A stretch of DNA of 64,000 nt, taken from positions 5,332,501 to 5,396,500 of the forward strand of contig JANTQA010000051.1 of assembly GCA_027625915.1 (NCBI GenBank), written 5' to 3'. The notes beneath the pieces are model-generated. The model was given only the letters and a program-made list of their open reading frames with translations. It was not told the DNA's origin and searched no databases. Both the position numbers and the translations under genes were made by a program. This document shows, piece by piece, positions 56,490 through 64,000 of this stretch (within the stretch, counting starts at the first letter, position 1; every line of letters starts with the position of its first letter). The DNA is from Anaeramoeba flamelloides (taxonomy: Eukaryota > Metamonada > Anaeramoebidae).

Positions 56490-56900
56490 CTTTTTCACAA
56501 TAATCAAAATAATGTGTAGCTTGAGTAAAAAATCAGTGTTTCGAAATAGAATCCTTATTTTTTTTTCTTCTGATTTCAAATGTAACATCCAATTTTCTGC
56601 CGAACAGTATACCCAAGTTCATATTAATTTACAAGGTGAATATCCTTGATCTTTTATCGAATTTTTAAATTATGAACGTGATTTGTTCAAAATGTATATA
56701 ATTCTCACCAGTATTTTTGAAAATTTTTGTGTTTTTTATGAAACTGTTTTAAAAATGTTCGGCCTTTTTTAAAATTTTTTTCAAGTTTTCTATTTTAAAA
56801 AAGTGAATAATTTTTTACAGAATTAGAACTTTTTGAATATTTTCTCTTTTAATAAAGTGAGAAGTCAGACTTTTAAAAGTTTGATGGGAAGGAAGGAGTA
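56490..56900. repeat. Fragments of repeats R2 (56490-56640) and R5 (56740-56900)
   Basis: ATCAAAATAATGTGTAGCTT..GTGTTTCGAAATA..ATCC and CCAATTTTCTGCCGAACAGTATACC correspond to 61088-61205. TTCTATTTTAAAAAAGTGAATAATTTTTTACAGAATTAGAAC is the inverse of 19590-19650. The longer quoted match is approximate at a few positions. Confidence 0.5.
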
Positions 56901-57302
56901 TGAAGAAAAGTAATTTGTAAAAAAAAACTTTTTTACTTGATTAAATAATAAAACCTTTAAGCCAGAATAAATGCATGAAAGTAAAAAATGGACTTTTTTG
57001 TCATTTTTTTAAAATTAACGTTTTTGGATTATTAACTAGTTATAGTTTTGAGCAAAAGATTTGGAAAGACTTAAATAGTAATCATTTTTACATTTCAGGC
57101 AATATTTTGCTAATGGGGTTTTTGAAAAAGTAGATTGAAAAAAAATGCCATAAAAAATGTGAACATTTTTTGATTTTAGAAGGTTCCTACGGTTGTAAGT
57201 GTTATGTTTACAATTCAACAAATAGTCTCAACACAACCTCATTAAAAAGGTAAAGAAATGATCTTTAAAATAATTTCCAATTCAGATCTAAAAATTATTT
57301 TA

Positions 57303-57499
57303 CAGTCAGTCCCACTTTTAAGGAACAAACTTTCAACGAAATTTAAGGCACAAAGTGATATCTCAAATTTCAGGCACATTTTTTAGACATTTTTTTTTTA
57401 CAAATATTATTTTACTTGCATTTGAATTTTGAGCCTTGTTTGGGATTTTCTTATGCTATATATTTCTTTGAAATTTGTGCCTTAAAAGTGGAACATTTG
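57303..57499. mobile_element. Hairpin MITE, copy F (diverged right end)
   Basis: The left end CAGTCAGTCCCACTTTTAAG, preceded by TA, is well kept. The right arm, TTTGTGCCTTAAAAGTGGAAC, is diverged beyond that. Intermediate age compared with D/E and G. Confidence 0.75.
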
Positions 57500-58339
57500 T
57501 ATGTTATTTTTTAGATGAAAAATGAATTAGAAATTTCGAGACACGTGAACTTGAACACCCTTGTTAGGAACGTAAAAATGAAAATGAAAAAAAAAAGTTA
57601 TAATTTTATAAATTTAAAAACACTTCTCAATAAATAGCACTAACTTCGAAATGATCGTATTATCAAGATTTTTGACCATTGGGTTAGGTTGGGTAATTAC
57701 CTTATATCCACAAACAATTAAGTTTTTCCAACCCTACTGTGATATATTAAAGACATATAAATTGGTTGTTAATTATAAAATTGTGTTTTTTAAAATATAT
57801 AATCCAATTTCGTTCACAAGATCAAAATTTCAACTTCTCTTACTTTATTAAAGGTATTTTTTATTTGGAAAAAAACCAAAAAATCAAATTAAAAATTCTC
57901 CTAAATTACACTTTTTTCAAACCTGGAAATTTCAACTTATAATTTGAAGAAATACTTTTTAATTTGATTATTTATAAATCAATAATTAATACCCCAATCT
58001 TCATTTATTTCAGTGGGTTTGTAATAACCAATCATTAAATTAATCAATTATTGTTCTATTTTTTTTAAATAGTTTCAAACTAGTAAAAAAATTAGTATTA
58101 ATAATTCTAATAATAATAAAAAATATAAATTATCAAATAAATAATTTTAAAACAAAAAGTTCCTTTTTTATGCTCTTAATAATTGAAAAAGATTATTTCC
58201 TAGTCTTTTAAATTTAAATAAATATAATAAATATCTCTGAATAAAAAAAATGTTTAATTTTTTATGGATCTCCATGAATTCATAATTGGATTTTTTAATG
58301 GTATTTTGAAAATATAATGAAAGTTCCAATTTTCTCTAC
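57500..58339. other. Spacer, no gene accepted
   Basis: The frame 57651-57851 (MIVLSRFLTIGLGWVITLYP...) is hydrophobic and has no support. The remainder is AT-rich. Confidence 0.4.
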
Positions 58340-58834
58340 AGAGTTCCCAAAATGATTCCATTTTAAGAAATTTTAAGAATTACATAAAAATCAAAATTTC
58401 GAATCATAATATTAAAATAATTACAAGGGATGACAATTTTGTCAACATTTTGTTCTTTTTTTAAGTCCCTTAATTCTAATTTTTCGAAAAAATAGCAAAA
58501 ATTATTTTATTCTGATCCAACAAGATCAAAAATTGAATTTTGTATTTCGTACAAAAACTTTCAAAAAAATAAAAAAAGATTCTTTTGGTTCTCTTTCAAA
58601 GTAAAATTATAGTCGTATAAAAATATCAGGATCGAAGAAAAGTTTATTAAAACTAAAAATTCAGAATAAAAACCCAAATCAATATTTATTTTATGAAATA
58701 TTAAATTCTTTTTAAAAAATTAAAAAAATTTATCTCGTATATATTAAATTTTAAGAATGATGAGATTCTATGAAAAATAAAATTTTAACTAGAATGAATT
58801 TGAGGTTTATCATTGAAATAAAAAAGAATATTTT
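58340..58834 (+). repeat. Dispersed repeat R1, copy 2, interrupted by LINE copy D
   Basis: Counterpart of 15160-15690. Its 3' portion (TTTATCATTGAAATAAAAAAG) is where LINE copy D entered. Confidence 0.65.
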
Positions 58835-60104
58835 TTTTTTTTTTTATTTTGAAGGCAGGAAATAAATTTCCTCTTACAGCCCTAATTTCTAAATTTTTGT
58901 TTAGAAATCTCAATAAAGAATCATAATTCTCTTTATCATTAACTAATGATAAAATTAACAATGAGTTTTTATTTTGAATAATATCAAAGATATTATTCTT
59001 AATATTTTTGTTAATTTGAATTAAATCTTTAATCCAAATTATTCGATTTTCTTTATAGAATGGACAGTCCCATAAAAAATGATCGATATCTTCATCTGTA
59101 TCTAGGTTTGAATATTTTTGCATAAATTGCATAATTTTGTTTTTTTTATTCTTATCATAAACATAAGAATATCTATTTAGATAATTTGTGAAATTTCTTA
59201 GTTTTAAGATGGAAGTAGTGCCCTTCCATTTTAAATATTTTTTTTCTTAAAAAAAGGATTTTTTTTTATTTTGAAATAAACAGAAAATTTATAAAATTTT
59301 ATCTTTATTTCTTAAATTAAAAAAAAATCTAGACACGACTGTTTGTTTATATTGTTATTGTATCTAATAATTTTTAAATATTTGGCCTTTCCACCCAGTG
59401 CTATTTATGATTAAGTTTTCTCTAAATTAATTAAGATTTGCGTTTGGCAATTTTAGATTTTCTGCTTTCCAATTAATATTTTCTTTGTCTTTTTTGGAAA
59501 ATTTTAAATTTTTTGATATGTGTTCGAAACCCAGATTTTTTAATTTATTTTTGAGTTTAAATCTTCTTTTATATATCGAAATTCTTACTTGGCCTATTTT
59601 TGCCTCAGTTTTATAAATTATTCTGGGAGGGTGTGGATTAATTTTTAAAAATTTTGTTACTTTTTTATTTATCCAAACATCTATCGAGTTGAAATCATTT
59701 TGTGTTAGATTGAAAATAACTAATTCATAAAATAATTGATTAATACATATCGATTTAAACATTTGTGATTTTACTCCATTGGCTAATTGTTGTTGATTAA
59801 AAATCTTCTTGATTTTTTTAAAATTCACTTTTACTTTTTTAAAGTTTTTTTTTATATGTTTCTCTTTTTCAAGCCAAATTCTTAAATACTTTATTTCCGA
59901 TAATTGGTTTGATTTTAAAGTTTTATCTTTATTTGGATTCATTCCAAATTCTTGAATAATTTTAAAAATTAAAATTAATTTTTTATCAATTTCTGAAATT
60001 GGTCCTTCCATTATTAAAATTTAATCATCTGCAAACATTTGAACATGATGGACTAAATCTGTTATTTTTTCAATTAAAAAATGGCTGATAAATCCAAACA
60101 TTTA
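58835..60104 (-). mobile_element. LINE copy D, 5'-truncated, with 15-bp target duplication
   Basis: A direct repeat AAAAAAGAATATTTT flanks it at 58820-58834 and 60105-60119. Reading the minus strand from 5': FLIEKITDLVHHVQMFADD, with the catalytic FADD at 60035-60024 and a TAA just after it. The open stretch 60011-59427 then reads EGPISEIDKKL, KIIQEFGMNPNKDKT, EIKYLRIW and later FYELVIFNLTQNDFNSIDVWINKKVTKFLKINPHPP. A foldback unit lies at about 59255-59330, then 59132-58785 with DIDHFLWDCPFYKENRIIW (histidine and last cysteine of the zinc-knuckle; the CxxC is lost). The hairpin AGGAAATTTATTTCCT (about 58858-58873) and an A-run end it. Classic target-primed reverse transcription product. Confidence 0.82.
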
Positions 60105-60119
60105 AAAAAAGAATATTTT

Positions 60120-60739
60120 CATTCCATCTAATCAAAATTAGAATTAACTGGGTTATTTTTTTTTTTTAAGAAAGAATCTGAATGTAAACTCTGGTTATTT
60201 GTTGATGCAGTCCCCATCACAAATTACTAAAAGTGGGATTTCGTTAGAAATAATAAAGTTCTGATAAATTTATCAAAGTCTGTTTTAGAATCAATCCAAA
60301 ATCCAAATCCAAATAGGATCAAGATCTTTTGGGCCGAAATTATAATTTAAAACATTAAAAATTTTCAAAATAATAAATCATTTCTCTAAAGTTGATCAAC
60401 AAAGTTACTATTCGGATTTAATCTTACCCATGTGAAAATAATAACCCTATTACCTTTGGGAAAAAAAAATAAATTAAAGTGAATAAACCCTTAAGAATTC
60501 TCAATAAAAGGAATTTCCAAAATGAAATATACTATAAGATACAAAAATTATATCTTCAACAAATTTCAAACATCACTATTCAAAAAAAAGTAAACCAAGC
60601 ACACCGAAGGACCTTTTAAATCCAAATTATTACGATTTGATTAATAAGTTAGATTTTGGGTTTAGATTTTTCAGATCTCAAAGTCATTTAAAACATTTAT
60701 TACAAAAATATTTTCCGTAGATACTATTTTAGTACAAAA
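60120..60739. other. Spacer, no gene seen
   Basis: AT-rich, no supported feature. Confidence 0.4.
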
Positions 60740-61010
60740 GCTATTTTTCAAGATTACTATTTGTTACAAAATAAATCGAACAAAATTTTTATTCAGTTTT
60801 CCAAAAAAAGATTTCAAAAAATCCATTAAAATTTCATATTTTTATTTTGAAAAATCAGTTTAAATTATTAATTTTCTGTTTTAGAATTGGGTCCTTTAAT
60901 GATTTATTTAATTCTTGGAATGTATTTTTTTTGAAAAGCTGATTGAAAGTTTTGATCATTTTATTTTACAATTAATAGTAATTTTGAAAAAGTGCTTAAT
61001 GTATTTATTA
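60740..61010 (+). repeat. Dispersed repeat R4, copy 2
   Basis: Counterpart of 5930-6200, with TACTATTTGTTACAAAATAAAT and TTTTAGAATTGGGTCCTTTAATG. Directly followed by repeat R2. Confidence 0.5.
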
Positions 61011-61079
61011 GTTACATATTGTTAATAGGAAAATTGATAGAACATCATTTAAATTTTACTTTCTTTTTTTAAAATATAT

Positions 61080-61560
61080 TCCACAGTTATCAAAATAATG
61101 CATGCTAAAAGACTATAATCCGTGTTTCAAAATATTATCCGTGCTTTTTTTTCTTCTTTTTCCAATGAAAAATCCAATCTACTTCATAATATTATACCTA
61201 GGTTCAAATCAATTTTGAAAGAAAAGGACTGGTTCTTTTTAGTAAAATTTAAATTATTTATGCAAATAGTTGAAAATTTTCAATACAATCCCAATTTTTT
61301 TGTTTTTTCTATATAAAAATTTTCTGAAAAATTTTCTCTTATTTTTTGAGATCAATTTTTTTATTTGATCCTTCAATTTTAGAATTTTTTTTTAAATAAT
61401 AGAACTAGAAGAAACAAATACCATATTTTTTTAGGCTTTATTATCAGTTTCTTTGATTGGTTAATGTATAGGTCTTCTATAACAAAAAAACACGCTTTTT
61501 ATTTTCAAAAGAACATTAAATTTTTTTGCATGCTTTAGTTTGACTACAGTACAAACTAAA
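61080..61560 (-). repeat. Dispersed repeat R2, copy 2 (inverted)
   Basis: Inverted counterpart of 24150-24650: GGTTAATGTATAGGTCTTCTATAACAAAAAAACACGC and GTTTCAAAATATTATCCGTG are the clearest shared blocks. The first phrase contains short mismatches to copy 1. The frame 61122-61316 belongs to this repeat. Confidence 0.7.
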
Positions 61561-63470
61561 ATAAATCATTCAAGTTCCTAAGTGGGTAAGGAATTACAAA
61601 AAAAAAAATGATTTGCAGAATTAAATTATTAGAGTTTTACTTTTTATCTTTGAAATATTTTTTTCAAAACTTTAGGAAGATTGTGATTTTTTCAAGTGCC
61701 TATAAATTTTCAGAGTGTATTTAAATAAAATAAAATGGTTCGAATATTAGGAACAAATTCTCAAAACAGTGATCAAAATTGCCATTTGTAATCAGTCCAC
61801 TATAGCCCCTTTACACCTTATTTCTTAAAATTCAGCTTGTTTTTTCTTCAAAACGATACTAATTTCTGAAAAAATATTCTAGTTTTTATAAGCCTGATTT
61901 TTGGTTATTTTTTCTTATTAAGAACCAGTTTCTTTTGAATTTTGAACCTGGAAAAGTATTCTCTGAACTACTCAACCAAACGAATAAAACCAATCTCAAT
62001 TAAAATGGGTGATAAATAATTCATGAAAAGTCATCTAAATTTTGTACATGGTATTAAATCCTAATAAACCCTTTTTCAGAGTTAAAATTAAATTAAAAAA
62101 AAATTGTCCACAAAATCGAACAATTTTCAACACATTCCACCCCTAATTACTCTTGTTCATTTTCAGAATTTCAGGTAATTTGAAAAAAAAGTTCTAATTT
62201 TCAAATTCAGGTATATTTAGTTTTTGCAATTTGAGTTTTTTGTTATGAACCAGAACACAGTCAACTTTTTGAAAACTCAAACGAAAAGAAGGATCTGTTT
62301 TTTATTAAAGTTATGAACCCCACAAGTATTTGATAATAACAACTAGAAGATCTAAAGAGTTTAAACAATTAATTTATTCAAATCTTTAAAGGTGATAATT
62401 CAGAACAAGGAAATAAAACACACTTAACTAACTCACCTCTCTTCTGTTGGTGTAAAATAATACAACTTACAAATAGAAAAATTATAAACTTGACAAATAG
62501 AAAAAATAGAAAGTTTTACACCTGATTATAAAAATATAGTAATTGTTCAACACTTCCAATGAGTTGTATGTTATTCTGTATCAAAAATCTTAAAAATTTT
62601 GCCGTGTAAATTTAGTTAACGAGTCTTTTGTAATGAAAACCATAAATATACTTTTTTTAATCAATTTTCAATCAGTTTTAAAAAACATAACATTAACAAG
62701 ATTTACAAAATATGATGAAAAATTATTTAATCAAACCCAGAGGAATATTAATTCCTATTAACAGTGAAGGTATTTAAAATGGACATTATTTGTATTCTTG
62801 TTCTTCGAATTATCAATAAAGTTTTTTAGGTTAATTGCAAAATACCTTCTTAAAAAATATTGATATCATTCAATACACCTAACACATTTTTTTATAAACA
62901 CTTTCAAAGATGATTATGATTAATCTTCAAAGAACTAATCTTCTCAAAAACATAATTTCTTTGGTTGATACCAATAATATGTTATTTTATTTTTAAAAAA
63001 TGTAATAAAATACATATTTAAATTTAAAATGTTCAATTCCACTTGTCTTAAAAAATTTCAACCCCAAACGTTTATAAAAATAACCATAATTTCATTTTCT
63101 TGAGTTACAAGTTCTTTGTCCAAAAATACAATAATCTAAATTTTTAATTTGCAAATTTCACTTTATTTTCTGGTAAATAAAAAAATAAAAATTTCCATTT
63201 TAAGGTAAAAATTATTTAAACATTGAAAAATATCCTCTCCATTTTTTGATTACATGACTTTAAAATATTATAGAGGAAGGTAATTTGTGAGATGGTTTTA
63301 ATAATTAAATATATACATGTAAAAATGAAATTTTTTTAAAAAATATTACTGTCTATTTCTCTTCTTAGTTTTGGTAATTATTCACAAATTTGACAAAATA
63401 GAAATCTCCTTTAAATGGCAAAATGGTTGATCCTCAACTCTATATTTTTTTTTCTTTATTCTTTTTGAAA
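61561..63470. other. Spacer upstream of the saposin-like gene
   Basis: 1.9 kb of AT-rich sequence with no supported gene or repeat partner. Confidence 0.4.
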
Positions 63471-63851
63471 ATGCGTTTTTCCAGTTTGTTAATCATACTC
63501 TTAATTTTGGCACCTTACCTCAAGGTAAATGCATCCATAGAATGTCTTGGTTCTGCTTTCGCCTTAAGTTTAATACGCGATATCGCTGATATCGAAGGAA
63601 AGGGTATGGAACATGTCTTAGAAAACTTTTGTGAACACTTTCCTCTCGAAATGAACGAAATATGTACATCATATATTGAGACTTATGGCGGCCGAATTAT
63701 TGAAAAATTCAACGAGGTTGATAATCCCGATATTGTTGCTTACGAATTAGGGTTATGTAAAAATTTGAAATGTAGATTATTTCCTGACACCGCTAAGGAC
63801 TTAAAATATTTGTCCAAAAATCAAAATAGAATCAAAAGTATGCACAATTAA
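63471..63851 (+). CDS. Secreted saposin-B-fold (amoebapore-like) protein
   Basis: 126 aa from the ATG at 63471. An upstream in-frame ATG at 63423 would add 16 residues, but starting at 63471 gives a textbook signal peptide (MRFSSLLIILLILAPYLKVNAS). One saposin-B domain follows (about 23-101): IECLGSAF, a long helix, ENFCEHFPLEMNEIC, TYGGRIIEKF and NPDIVAYELGLC. Saposin-like proteins bind or permeabilise membranes; in amoebae they kill ingested bacteria. Cysteines are C25, C54, C65, C96 and C101. The family's second cysteine is S28 and its fifth is A90, so the C2-C5 bridge is absent while C1-C6 and C3-C4 can form. C101 is extra. The acidic, moderately charged domain does not show whether it makes pores. 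Stop TAA. Confidence 0.82.
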   Translation: MRFSSLLIILLILAPYLKVNASIECLGSAFALSLIRDIADIEGKGMEHVLENFCEHFPLEMNEICTSYIETYGGRIIEKFNEVDNPDIVAYELGLCKNLKCRLFPDTAKDLKYLSKNQNRIKSMHN

Positions 63852-64000
63852 ATTTTTTTGTTTTATTTTTTTAATTAGATTTTTCAAAAAAAATTTTTTG
63901 TTTTTGGTTTTAGAATAAAGAGATATTTTATTTTTTTCGAAAAAAAAAAAAATTAACTCTATGAATCCAATGTTTATCTAAAAATCGAAAGGTAACAAAA
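63852..64000. other. 3' flank of the saposin-like gene
   Basis: AT-rich tail to the window end, with AATAAA-like words. No further gene. Confidence 0.4.

Overview
The window looks like nuclear DNA of a free-living, AT-rich protist, most likely an amoeba. The evidence is AT-rich spacers full of homopolymer runs, short GT-AG introns (120, 155 and 190 nt, plus one of 990 nt), asparagine-rich tracts in a Mediator subunit, TAA as the usual stop, and a transposon-rich, gene-poor layout. The PAS-type protein with a lysine-rich tract and the amoebapore-like saposin protein recall Anaeramoeba or dictyostelid-like amoebae. That placement is an inference from protein style, not a proof. No tRNA, rRNA, CRISPR array or bacterial feature was found.

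Ten host genes can be supported: guanylate kinase (6341-7101, one intron), the OST subunit TMEM258/OST5 (11995-12234), mitochondrial-type methylmalonyl-CoA mutase (17124-20529, minus, three exons, 741 aa), an NT5DC1-like HAD 5'-nucleotidase (30012-31337, minus, two exons, 401 aa), Mediator subunit MED1 (32104-33954), a secreted GH76-like glycosidase frame with a GPI-type tail and one in-frame TAG (39452-40966), a secreted ARPP-1/DUF6569-like protein (45163-46200), a myristoylation-motif PAS-like protein (53950-54933, minus) and a saposin-B-fold protein (63471-63851). A short degraded coding island (21060-21224) is the tenth and weakest. The genes do not form one pathway. They are unrelated housekeeping, organelle and secretory genes separated by long repeat-filled spacers. 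NT5DC1-like and MED1 are divergent over a 766-bp intergenic region.

The rest is mostly mobile-element sediment, much of it nested. Families seen: (1) a LINE whose copies all lie on the minus strand (7742-9125, 41294-41800, 51036-53612, 58835-60104), with a FADD box, a zinc-knuckle and a hairpin just before the A/T tail; one copy has a perfect 15-bp target duplication. (2) A complete-ended Tc1/mariner element (51640-52698) inserted at TA inside one LINE, where the other LINE copy preserves the empty site. (3) TTAA-flanked elements with GGGAG termini, as two 1.38-kb copies (3919-5299, 24668-26054), two further fragments, and a distinct 1.2-kb family (36476-37679 and 7405-10135). (4) Seven copies of a ~197-bp hairpin MITE at TA sites, with tripled TTAAGGCACAAA motifs. 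(5) Arrays of palindromic foldback units opening GTTAGGTTTT and closing AAAACCTAGGCACT. (6) A decayed CACTA-like transposase at the left edge. (7) Several dispersed, mostly non-coding repeats present in two or three copies, sometimes inverted and tens of kb apart. One of them sits in the unusually long intron of the mutase gene.

I did not find a convincing undescribed gene system. The most distinctive signals are the structured LINE 3' ends, the foldback arrays, the coordinated loss of one disulfide in the saposin protein, and the single TAG in the glycosidase.
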